DNA from: Mycoplasmoidaceae bacterium
GTDB taxonomy: Bacteria; Bacillota_I; Bacilli_A; Mycoplasmatales; Mycoplasmoidaceae
Reading direction: 5' to 3'
NCBI GenBank assembly: GCA_024427105.1
Contig: JAKSVR010000001.1
Span: 47,899-111,898 of the forward strand
DNA length: 64,000 bases
Shown here: piece after piece, positions 1 to 9,111 of the stretch
Numbering within the stretch: the first letter of the stretch is position 1
Layout of the letters: every line of letters starts with the position of its first letter
Program-made: the position numbers and the translations under genes
Notes under the pieces: model-generated
Databases searched by the model: none
Told to the model about the DNA's origin: nothing
What the model saw: the letters and a program-made list of their open reading frames with translations, nothing else

Positions 1-1
1 T

Positions 2-148
2 TTTATAACACAAGCATATATAACTCATAGTTCTGAAATTAGAGATGACAACAAATTAAGAAACAGTTTTATAAATATTTTAGATAATTTATCAGAACAC
101 GGGTCCTCAATTGCGTGTGCAATATTAAATGAATTTTTAATACATTAA
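2..148 (+). CDS. 3' end of an unidentified protein (partial)
   Basis: An open frame runs from the window edge to a TAA at 146-148 and encodes the last 48 residues of a protein (it ends ...CAILNEFLIH). I recognise no family. It reads in the same direction as the defence-like operon that follows, but a palindrome covering its stop codon and a promoter downstream suggest it is a separate unit. The upstream part lies outside the window. Confidence 0.5.
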   Translation, partial: FITQAYITHSSEIRDDNKLRNSFINILDNLSEHGSSIACAILNEFLIH

Positions 149-166
149 TATTCATGAATATTAATG
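143..166. promoter_or_regulatory. Perfect 24-bp palindrome, candidate operator
   Basis: The half-site CATTAATATTCA is followed directly by its exact reverse complement. The palindrome covers the stop codon of the partial upstream gene and ends 22 bp before the -10 box at 189-194, so it overlaps the expected -35 region of the operon at 217-3349. Such a site fits an operator for the XRE regulator encoded at 928-1137. There is no T-run after it, so it is a poor intrinsic terminator. Confidence 0.5.
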
Positions 167-188
167 CATGCAACATACACTTATATGC

Positions 189-194
189 TATAAT
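189..194 (+). promoter_or_regulatory. Extended -10 promoter of the R-M-like operon
   Basis: TGCTATAAT (TATAAT at 189-194 with an upstream TG) lies 22 bp before the first ATG of the operon at 217. An AGGA Shine-Dalgarno-like stretch follows at about 206-209. No clear -35 box is visible. Confidence 0.6.
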
Positions 195-216
195 TTTGAT
201 ATAGATAGGAATTAAT

Positions 217-924
217 ATGGCAAAAGGTGTTATTTATTTAATGTCTAACCAATCTCTTGAAGGAATTGTAAAGATTGGTAAGACTAGAATTGATGAATTT
301 GAATCTAGAATGCGAGGCCTTGAAAGGGACGGATATCGAGTTCAAAAAATGAAAAGGGAATTTGCTATCATAGTTGATAATTATGATGAAATTGAAAAAT
401 TGTTACATGACATTTTTGAAAAAAGTTGTATAGATGATAGTGAATTATTTGCTTTAGATAAAGAATTGGCAATTCAATTGCTTTCTTCGTTAAAGGGTGA
501 AATAATTTATCCAAAAGAAAAACAACAAACAATTTTTGAAAAAGCAACGACAGCTGTTGAAGAAAAAAGATTGTATGATGAACAATATCATTTTAATCGT
601 ATGGGGGAAAAAATAAAATTAGTATATTTAACGCTAAAGGAAACAATAAAATCTATTTTCCCGGATATGGATATGAAGTTTAATAAACTTTATTTATCTT
701 TTACTAAAAACGGAAAGAATGTATGTGATATTGAAACAAAGAAGAATTGTTTAAAATTATTTATTTGTATTAGAAATTCACAAATTAGCGATCCTAACAA
801 ATTGTGCAAAAACATGAACGGGACCGGCCATCATGGTAATGGCGATTGGATGGTTGAAATTACGGATGATTCAAAACTTCAATATATTCCTGATTTAATA
901 AGACAATCATATGACAGGAAATAA
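217..924 (+). CDS. GIY-YIG (T5orf172-type) nuclease with C-terminal DUF5655-like domain
   Basis: The 235-residue protein has two parts. Residues 4-95 match the GIY-YIG fold of the T5orf172/MUG113 type: a VIYLMSN strand, VKIGKT, an Arg in FESRMRGL, then a Glu/His pair (EIEKLLHDIF) and SELFALD. Residues about 125-235 resemble DUF5655, a domain often found with restriction and transport-associated proteins, with a VCDIETKKNCLKLFI core. It is the first gene of a four-gene operon with an XRE regulator, an EcoRI-type methylase and a DUF262-HNH protein. Only 3 bp separate it from the next ATG. An accessory nuclease role in that system is an inference. Confidence 0.8.
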   Translation: MAKGVIYLMSNQSLEGIVKIGKTRIDEFESRMRGLERDGYRVQKMKREFAIIVDNYDEIEKLLHDIFEKSCIDDSELFALDKELAIQLLSSLKGEIIYPKEKQQTIFEKATTAVEEKRLYDEQYHFNRMGEKIKLVYLTLKETIKSIFPDMDMKFNKLYLSFTKNGKNVCDIETKKNCLKLFICIRNSQISDPNKLCKNMNGTGHHGNGDWMVEITDDSKLQYIPDLIRQSYDRK

Positions 925-927
925 ATT

Positions 928-1137
928 ATGAAATGAGAACAATTAGTAAAAGATTTAAGATCTAGGCTTTTACTATCTCAAGAAGAGATGGCAAAAGAAT
1001 TGGGTGTAGCTTTTTGCACACTTAATAGATATGAAAATGGTCATTTTGAACCAACATTCAAAATTCAAAGAAAATTAAAACAATTAGCTATAGCTAATGG
1101 AATTAGTTGAGACAAGTATGCGAAGGGGTTAAAGTAA
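928..1137 (+). CDS. XRE-family helix-turn-helix regulator (controller-like)
   Basis: This 69-residue protein reads as Trp at its third codon (TGA). It has one HTH_3/Cro-C1 domain: LLLSQEEMAKELGVAFCTLN RYENG covers helices 2-4. The size and position just ahead of a methyltransferase (2 bp before its ATG) are typical of controller (C) proteins that time methylase and nuclease expression in restriction-modification systems. The palindrome at 143-166 is a plausible binding site. The fold is clear; the controller role is inferred from context. Confidence 0.85.
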
Positions 1138-1139
1138 TT

Positions 1140-2276
1140 ATGAAACATACAGCCTTAACGAGAACGAAAAATAATTTATTGAGCGGCAATTTGCTATCCG
1201 ATGAACACTACACACGTTATGAAGAAATAGCTAAAGAACTACAACTTTATAGAAAGCAAATAGAGGGGAAAAGGATATTATGTCCGTGTGACTGGGATGT
1301 CTCTGGCAGCGGCGCATGCACTAAAACATATATTACAAAAAATCATAATGGTAAGATAGAACTTTGAGAGACAACAGATTTTTATTTTAAGAAAAATATT
1401 GACTGGCAGTTAACAAACAAAAATACAATTAAGAAAGTTCAATCATTTAAAGAAGCTCCTTTATGTAATTTTTGAAAATATTTGATAAATCAAATGCTAA
1501 GTGGTTGAAAAATTAAATCTGTCACTTTTGCAGGATACAACCCATCTACAAAAAAAGGAATTCCATTCCAAGATCACGATTATTCTAAATATGATTTAGT
1601 CATTACTAATCCTCCGTTTTCATGCATGGAAGAATTAATATCGTTGTTGCTAAAAAATCATACCAAATTTCTAATTATTGGCGATTTATTAAAAATGTCA
1701 AAGAAAAATTTAGGCAAATTATTTGTCGAAAACAAATTTTGACTAGGTTATACTGCGCCTCATAAATTTCTAATGCCATATTTAACACATGAGGAATATG
1801 AGGCTGATAAAAAAAAGTCAAAGGAAAAACAAATATATAAGAATGTAAAATGAGATGATTCAATCTATTTTGGGAGACGAAAAGGGTGTTATGTTAAGAG
1901 CTTTGGTAGCACTGTTTGATATACTAATTTAGATGTTTCATACAGAAGAGATCATTTGGTGTTATCAAAAAAATATAAAGGTCACGAAAGAAAATATAAA
2001 TTTTCTTCGAACTTAGAAAATGTATTGCTATGCAGAAAAGTAAAAGATATACCATCCGATTATGATGGTGTCATGTATGTGCCGTTGTCTTTTGCACAGG
2101 TTTTTTCACCTGAACAATTCAAAATACTAAGTATCTCGACATATTTTAAAAATGGCTGAAACAAGTCGTGTGATATAAAAGACGAAAAGGGTAAAAGAAT
2201 TATGATGGGATTTATCATAAAAAATTTGCATCCAGCAAAAGAATTGTCTGATGAAGAGGAGGATAAATTATGATAA
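1140..2276 (+). CDS. EcoRI-family adenine-specific DNA methyltransferase
   Basis: The 378-residue protein is continuous only with TGA as Trp (eight such codons). It resembles the M.EcoRI family of N6-adenine methyltransferases: an N-terminal CPCDWDVSGSGACTKTYI segment, then the catalytic NPPF motif at residues 157-160 within YDLVITNPPFSCMEELI, and FLIIGDLLK downstream. M.EcoRI is somewhat shorter (about 326 residues). The last bases overlap the ATG of the DUF262-HNH gene by 7 bp, implying translational coupling. It probably marks host DNA against the partner nuclease. The recognition sequence cannot be predicted, and no EcoRI-like endonuclease gene is present. Confidence 0.85.
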
Positions 2277-3349
2277 GTAAAGAGATAAAAAAGGTAAAAA
2301 TAAAAGATTTATTAGACAACGATGTCTACAATACAAATGTTGATATTCAGAGAGACTACATTTATAGAAATGGCGATCTTTCGGTCAAGGTTATTGATTC
2401 AATAATGAACAACATCAATATCGCAACAATAACATGTTGAGACAATGACGATGGAACATATGATGTCATAGATGGGAAACAAAGATTAACATCTATTAGA
2501 CAATTTTATGATAATCAATTTAGTTGAAACGGCATACAAAGGTCATCATTTACTGAAGACCAATACAATTTATTTATAAATTCTGAAGTTTGTATTGCCA
2601 TACAAAAAGGAACGTTCGAAGATAAAGTAAAATGTTACATTCAAATTAATAATGGAATGGAATTAACTGATTTTGAAAAATTATATGCTTTGTTCCATGG
2701 AGAGTACTTGAAAGGAATGAAAAACTTTTCGGATGATGAAAACTTGTGCAAATGCTTCGGGCCATATAAGAGGGGCAACAATTGCATGTTAATAATGAAT
2801 TTATTGAGAGGCAATAAGTCATATCATGACTTTCTTTATGAAAAGAGAAATATGTCATTTAATGAAGAATTAACAAGATTGAATCCACTATTTGAGACAA
2901 CAGTTGATATTTTTGAGGAATACGATCAGGACATGCCACTATTAACATACATTGTTAGTCGCTATTGAAATAAACGAAAAGAATGGAAAAAGAACAAAGC
3001 TAAAATTTGTGAGATGTTGGATTCACATTGAAGAAATAAAGACAAAAAATATTCCAACGTTTCTTTGTATGTTTATTACACACAGTTATTAAATGTTTGA
3101 AATAAAACCGACCTGGACCCAAGAAGATTTTTTACTCCAGAACAAAAAATTGATCTGTTTAGATTAAAAAAGTTTGGTAAAGATACACCAAGAGATTTAA
3201 CAATTGATGAATATGAAGCTGACCATATAAAAGAATGAGCTTCAGGCGGAAAAACAGAGATAAAGAATGGTCAACTTTTAACAAACGAGCAGCACAAGAA
3301 GAAAACAATTGAATATTTAAAAAAGAATAAAATAGTTGTTCGTGAGTAA
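2270..3349 (+). CDS. DUF262 protein with C-terminal HNH nuclease domain
   Basis: The 359-residue protein starts inside the end of the methyltransferase gene. The N-terminal DUF262 (ParB/Srx-like NTPase) domain carries IQRDYIYR and the signature VIDGKQRLTSIRQF near residue 65 (family consensus DGQQR). The C-terminus has an HNH motif at about residues 325-345: EADHIKEWASGGKT followed by NGQLLTNEQHKKK. DUF262 plus HNH is the architecture of GmrSD-type and SspE-type nucleases. The coupling to an EcoRI-type methylase suggests it is the restriction subunit of an R-M system, which is inference. Its stop is 13 bp from the stop of the opposing NERD gene. Confidence 0.85.
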
Positions 3350-3362
3350 CCAAATCTTACTT

Positions 3363-4010
3363 TTATATAATCGGATGATCTTGCCTGATATTTTGCACAT
3401 GTTGATCATGTGTAGAGACAGGATGATCAATATAGTAATAAATACGATCATACATTACTTTTAAATGAGCTAATGTATATCGTTTTTCTTTAAATGATCT
3501 TAAACAACTTAATAATTCAGAACTACCAACAACATATTTAGAACTTATGTTCTCTGTGTTGTTTTTTGTAAAAACAACCACATTAAAGAATTTACCTTTA
3601 TCATATTCTTTAGTATGTACTCTAACAGCTTTAACATGAACATAGTTCTGTTTGACAGGATTATAGTGTTGGTGTTTGTGGAGATACTTATAACCCATGA
3701 TCTGAGTTCAATCATTATCTTCATCTTTACCATAAATATTACCAGCTCAGTTTTTAGTTTCAACTACAAACACACCAGCAGGAGCAAAAACAATATGATC
3801 AATTTGTGTTGTTCTATTACCATAAGGTAATATCACATCATTAATTAAATATCCACCAACTTCATTAACATATTGCTGTAATATATTAGCAATAAAGGCT
3901 TCACCACGATCACCTTTAGCCTTTGGCGAAGCTAATCTTGCCAAAAAAGCAACTAGGACAATAAAAGCTATTATCCCAAATACTATTCCAATAATTGCAC
4001 CAGTACTCAT
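3363..4010 (-). CDS. Membrane-anchored NERD-domain protein
   Basis: The 215-residue protein starts with one transmembrane segment (IIGIVFGIIAFIVLVAFLA, residues 6-24) followed by a nuclease-related domain (NERD): GDRGEAFIANIL, an INDVILP strand, then TQIDHIVFAPAGVFVVETKN and WAGNIYG at about residues 65-95. IDH and ETK are the conserved metal-binding and catalytic residues of this PD-(D/E)XK relative. The region after residue 110 is divergent. It converges on the DUF262-HNH gene. NERD proteins are linked to DNA processing; its target here is unknown. Confidence 0.85.
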
Positions 4011-4162
4011 AAGTTAATTATACAAAGTATAAAATCTATATAAATATCTTCTGACACACTATGTTAGACAATTTAAAAATAATATATAGATACTCACCGT
4101 ATAAACTTTGTTAGAACTTATGTCCATTAATTTCATTGACATCAAATATTTACTAAAAATGA

Positions 4163-6218
4163 TTATTCATTTTCTTCATCATCATTATCAAAGGTTATAT
4201 ATGATTTAATGGGTTTATCGTTGTAATAAAAATAGTCGGGTCCAGATGCAGTTTTATATTTACCATTCTCAATCTCAGTTAATAACGATGAAAGAGATTT
4301 AAATTTTTTTCCGGATGATAGGAGAGTTACTGTTTCTCTGTCATCATCAAGAGTACAAACAATACCTGTCTTGTGTTTTCTTGCCTTGTAATATACTAAT
4401 TCAGCCCCTGCTGGTATTTTAGTGTTTAGAAATGAGAAGGGCATAGCTTTCTCTCTCTTTTCAACAATATTCTCAGAAAATTTAGATTTAGGGAAAGGGT
4501 ATAATTCAATTAATTTCTCTATCAATTCATTTGATCTTTTTTCAATTTCATCGAATTCCCATTTTTCTTCTTTGATTATTTGCCTATTAATTGCAAGATG
4601 GTTTTTATCTTCTAAAAAGATTTTCTTATATTCGAATGGATTATTACTTAAAGATGAGTTATGTGAAACATAAACCAAAGTTAAATTTCCAATACGATTG
4701 ACATATTGATTATATTTGTCATCAAGATTATCGCCATTAAATCTAGAAAGTCAAGTTTCTTTATCTGTTTTATTTGGTGTTTGTGGCAAAACGTGTTCAA
4801 TAGAATATTCGTTTTTGTTTAGTGATCCGCTCCTATTTTCGAGCTTCCATAGGAATGTAGACAAAGCTTGTTTGGTCTCATAAGCGTTTCTTGTTTTCAT
4901 TTCCTCACGGATTGTTGCATCATCAGGGAATTTATTTGTGCTGTCACGACTATCTCTAAATCAACACGACGTAAAATCAGCAAATGTTTCTGGTCAATTA
5001 CTAGTCGATTTGTCATGATTAATATATGTATTAAGCAGATTAATTAAGAAAGATGAGTCTTTTTGTGTTCTTCCGAGGAACGATCTTCTAATCAAATATG
5101 AGTTAATGTTTCCAATAGTTGTTTTAATATTTTTTGTTATTGGCGACTCCTGTTTTTTATCTTTATATATATCTAATAAACAAAACAACAAAGGGTAAGC
5201 TGAATCAGTTGGGAAGTCAATAAAATCACTTAATTCATTTTTAAAGTCATCATTAGGTAATTCAGCTTTGCCAAAGACCATTTTCCCGTATTCTGAAAAT
5301 TGATAAATTTTTTGAAAAATATTTTGCAAACCCTCTGGGGTCTCGGCATTTGCTTGGGTTTTGAATCACGATTTAAAGCTTTCATAAATTTTCTTGTTAT
5401 CGTTAGTTAACTTAATAAATGTTTGTGAAATAATAAATCATTTAAAAAAGTTTTTAGCAAGTTTTGGGTCACAATTTATATTTTTTTCAATATTAATTCA
5501 ATATTTTTCGTAAAACTTGGTTTGAGTTTCTTCGTTCAAATTCATTAATAAAAAGTTTCTTATTAAATCTTGAGCAGTCAAATCTACCCCAGTAGAGTTG
5601 ATTGTTTCAAAAACTTCTTGTGGGTTTTTAATAATTTCTGGATCAATTGGGCAGAATAAGATGTTAAATCGGTAAATTGCATCAACTATGTCATTAATTG
5701 TGCTTCCGTGTTTGATGATATCATCAATTTCTTCTTTTAATAAATTGTAAGCAGCATAAACTTTTGATCTTTTTTTATCCTCAACAGTTAATGGCATTTC
5801 ATCTAATATTTTTTGATATACACCGTCATCAGATATTTGAGGTTTTAATCTATATTTTGTGGCTTCAGTTTTTTGAAATTTATTAATAGTATTTTTCAAT
5901 AAACTGATTCTTTTCATCACCTTCCATTAAACTTTTTAAAATATTTAAGCAAATAAATACGGTTGTTATACGTTGCTGACCATCGATTATTTGAAATTCA
6001 CTTATTCCCATTGGTGATTGCTTTGTACAGTTATAAATAACGATACCAAAAAAATGTTTTTCATTATTATGCAAAAGTTTACGTATATCTTCTGTAAACC
6101 TTAAAATTTGTTGCCTTCCTCACGCATAATTTCTTTGAAATATTGGAATATAGAATAGCCTTTGTGTTTGACTAAGAAAATCTAATATGCTGCCAATTTC
6201 TGGTTGTGTTCTGCTCAT
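4163..6218 (-). pseudogene. DUF262/DUF1524 (GmrSD-like) gene split by a frameshift
   Basis: Two frames together encode one protein of about 690 residues. The first (ATG at 6216-6218 after an AAGGAG SD) gives 111 residues with FQRNYAW and the DUF262 signature IIDGQQRITTVFI, then hits TAA at 5883-5885. The rest continues in another frame from about 5917 to the stop at 4163. That part carries FETINSTGVDLTAQDLIRN and a DUF1524 HNH motif, YSIEHVLPQ with RIGNLTLV downstream. A C-terminal domain (about 75 residues with PAGAELVYYK and FKSLSSLLTE) looks like the RAMA/DUF4357 type. The join at about 5885 needs a single-base change. An internal GTG/ATG start with a GGAAGG SD at 5917-5920 could allow two-piece translation. 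Type IV-like restriction is the family role. Confidence 0.75.
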
Positions 6219-6278
6219 AAAAACTCCTTTTTATATTATATGAAAATAAATATTTATATAAATAAGTCGCACGGCTCA

Positions 6279-7649
6279 CTACTGTTCGCCTTTCATCCCC
6301 TTATAAAACTCTACTACCTTATCATCAACCTTTATCTGATCAATAGTTAAAGGTTTAGTCAAGAACAAGTTATCTATTGATCTTGTTCTAGACAAAGCTA
6401 CATAAACTAATCCAGAAGTTAGCTTATTTTTATCCACACTAGGATCAAAGACAACATTATTAAATGTTTTACCTTGTGCTTTATGAATAGTTAAAGCATA
6501 AGCTAACTTAATTGGATATTGTTTAAATAGACCAAGATATTCATCTTGGACAATCATATTCAAGACTAAGTGCGGAGCTTTGTTAATTCTATGAGCAAGA
6601 TTATATTTATGTAATCGTACTAACTTATTCGTACGATATACCTTACAGACTACTTCTTCTGGTGATTCACATTTAACTACTATTCCTAAATCACCATTAA
6701 CAAATCTCCGTCCCTTATCTTTGACTAACTTATCATTTTTAATAAACATAATTTGCGCATTAGGTTTAATGCTTAAACATAAACTGCCTGGTAAGTCATT
6801 ATTATTTAATTTATGATGTTTTATAGCATCTCTTATCTCATTATCATAATAAGCAGGAATATTTAATGCCTTACCATACAATTTATTTAAACATGCTAAG
6901 TTAGTCTTATCCACTAAACGATTAGTGGCATACAATCTAATCGTGTTAGTGATTTTATTAGTCGGAATAACCCTCCGATTAAAATAATCTAAAACTATAT
7001 CTAAATCTTTCCCGAATCTTAAATTATTTAACATCTGTAAATATTCTTGATCATTAACTACTCGCATACTAGTATCTAAGTTAAGAACCTGAAAGTTAAA
7101 TTTTTTTCAACTTTCATGCTCAAAACAATAACAAGTAGATGTTAAATACTTTCTTGCTAAGATTCTTAATTCAGCTTTAGTCATAATTGGTGGTAACTGA
7201 CAAAAGTCACCACTAACGATTAACTGTATTGGTACTTTACGATATTTATTAGATTTTTTAATAATCTTAGCAATATAAGCAAAGTAATCGATTCTTACCA
7301 TACTGATTTCATCAATAATGATGACATCAAACTTACTAAAGTAAGTTCGAGATAATCACCATGGTGGTAACTTATATGGCGATATCACACTAGTTATCTC
7401 CAATTCAGGAAATCTAAAACAAGTATGAATTGTACCAATTACATCATTTGGTTTATCTTGAACCAAATTATTAACCGCATTAGCAGTAAAACAACACTTT
7501 AAGACTTTCTTATCTTGACAATAATACTTCGTGTAATAATCAAGCAAGAAAGTCTTACCAGTACCAGCTAGACCATCTAAAAAAACATTTGCACCAGAGG
7601 TTAACACCTCTAGTGCTTGTTGTTGTGATTTAGACAGTTTAATATCCAT
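6279..7649 (-). CDS. Pif1/RecD2-like superfamily 1 DNA helicase
   Basis: The 456-residue SF1 helicase has Walker A GLAGTGKT at residues 26-33, Walker B IIIDEISM near residue 113, motif III SGDFCQLPP, and C-terminal motifs YALTIHKAQGKTF and LVYVALSRTRS. The compact size matches Pif1-like enzymes of mobile or defence loci. A TATAAT box lies 6 bp before the ATG, so the mRNA is probably leaderless. Three remnants of this gene's 5' end lie in the adjoining lipoprotein array (9041-9111, 11821-11893, 18444-18593), so the gene has been duplicated repeatedly along with lipoprotein genes. Its substrate and function here are unknown. Confidence 0.9.
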
Positions 7650-7655
7650 ATAACC

Positions 7656-7661
7656 ATTATA
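7656..7661 (-). promoter_or_regulatory. -10 box of the helicase gene (leaderless)
   Basis: ATTATA on the plus strand is TATAAT on the minus strand, 6 bp upstream of the helicase ATG at 7649. Transcription would start at or next to the start codon. Confidence 0.55.
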
Positions 7662-7665
7662 AATT

Positions 7666-7730
7666 AAGCATTTAGAACCGGTTCAGAGGCATAGAAATAA
7701 AAAAGACAGAAAAAACCCTGTCTTTTTAAT
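7666..7730. repeat. 65-bp direct repeat, copy 1
   Basis: The segment from AAGCATTTAGAACC through the terminator hairpin is repeated at 12036-12099 with one single-base length difference. It contains the palindrome GAACCGGTTC at 7675-7684 and the terminator at 7700-7727. In both copies it lies on the far side of a helicase start (intact here, remnant at the second copy), so it is part of the duplicated cassette. Confidence 0.9.
7700..7727. terminator. Bidirectional intrinsic terminator
   Basis: AAAAAGACAG pairs with CTGTCTTTTT across an 8-base loop and has T-runs in both directions. It lies 33 bp beyond the stop of the minus-strand lipoprotein gene at 7761. Confidence 0.85.
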
Positions 7731-7760
7731 TATTTTAGTTCTGAAGTGGTTCAATTAAGT

Positions 7761-9002
7761 TTATTCTGTATATCAGTAATATGATTTTTCTGGCTGGGGG
7801 TCACTAGTAAATCCAGTGCATGTGCAACCCTCAAACATCCACAAAACATCATCATCAGTCAAAAGAGTTGGACAAGTGAAGATAAAGTTTTCATCTTCTA
7901 TTTTTGTGTCTTCTTGCCTAATTTTTAAAGAAGCGCATCCTCTAAACATTGCAAAATAACATCCTGCAGCAATGATAGTAGCAGGAAGTTCTGGGGCCAT
8001 AGTTAATGAAGCACAATCATAAAACATAAATTGATAACAATATGGAGCAAGGTCCATTGCTCAAAGCTCTGGTGGTTGCGTTAGAGACCAACAACCTGAA
8101 AACATAAATTGATAACAACCTTGAGCGAGTATTGTTGCCGTAAGTTCTGGTGGTTGTGTTAGAGACCCACAACCCATGAACATACCTGCATAACAAAATT
8201 TTGTTAATTCATCAGATGGTAAAATTAAATCGGCTGCTGAAGAAATTCCGGATTGACAAAATAAAGAATCAAAACAACCTTCTGAAGGTATTTCAATTAA
8301 AGATTCAAAATTTTCTGATAGCAAAGACATAATATTCCCAGACACTGTCCCGCATGGACCTTCATCATCACTAGTAAACACAAGAGAAAATTCATATTCT
8401 CAACTAAAACTATAGTAATTAAAACCTTTTGGGTTATCACCATAGAATTTTATTGTATCGCCACTATTTAATAATATCTTTTCGCCATATTCTCCAGAAA
8501 CCATAGGCATTGTATAATCTGCTCATTCATCATTATTTTTAGAATAATGGAGATTTGGTATAACTTCTGGGGTAATATAATATCCAGAACAATAAACACT
8601 AAAATTACAATTTTTAGTTGCAGTGAATGTTAATGGATTAGTTGCAGGACTTGCTTGTTCTACAATTAAATTACAATCGTCAGTATATCCTCCATCATGA
8701 GTAGTAATAGTAAGAGTTGTTGAACCTTCTTTTAATGGAGTTATTGTTCCATCTTCAGCAACAGTTGCTATTGTGGGATCATTAACCGTTCATGTAATTG
8801 CTTTATCGGCTGCATTATCAGGTGAAATAGCATATTTTGCTTTTTTATGTATGGTTTCACCTAAATAAGATTTAATTGTTGGTTGTTCAATGTTAACGCC
8901 AGTAACATGAACAGCATCATTCTTTTTACACCCAACCATACTAACCATCGGCATAGATGATGCTACTAATATGCTAGGTATTAGAAGATGTATCTTTCTC
9001 AT
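7761..9002 (-). CDS. BspA/DUF285-type repeat lipoprotein with BIG2 domain (A)
   Basis: The 413-residue lipoprotein has signal peptide MRKIHLLIPSILVASSMPMV and a lipobox ending at Cys25. A bacterial Ig-like group 2 domain follows (residues about 32-110: HVTGVNI, then WTVNDPTIATVAEDGTITPL). A linker with LHYS and an ISGNIMSLLS-type segment precedes four to five 26-residue repeats of the form CYxxMFxGCxSLTxAP-xLPAxxLAxx (about 235-345). The conserved end includes DTKIEDENFIFTCP and PQPEKSYYWYTE. Its -10 box is at 9023-9028 (minus strand), with an AAGAGG SD. It is probably a surface adhesin or decoy antigen, as inferred from the BspA family. Confidence 0.9.
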
Positions 9003-9040
9003 GTATAAAACCTCTTATTTTTATTATAAATAATAAAATA

Positions 9041-9111
9041 TCTAAAAAACAATTAGCACCAGAGGTTAACACCTCTAGTGCTTGTTGTTGGGATGGGGAT
9101 AGATTAGGCAT
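9041..9111 (-). pseudogene. Helicase 5'-end remnant 1
   Basis: Read from ATG at 9109-9111, this gives MPNLSPSQQQALEVLTSGAN, closely matching the first 21 residues of the helicase at 7649 (MDIKLSKSQQQALEVLTSGAN). Homology then runs into the promoter of lipoprotein A. The remnant ATG overlaps the stop region of lipoprotein B. The inner part (9056-9081) is a near-perfect inverted repeat with one mismatch, usable as a terminator hairpin. Confidence 0.85.

Noticed and set aside
1140..3349. Many in-frame TGA codons suggesting the methyltransferase and DUF262-HNH genes are broken pseudogenes
   Set aside because: The same TGA pattern occurs in all essential genes of the window at conserved Trp positions (for example KWCGPC in thioredoxin), so TGA is Trp here and the genes are intact.
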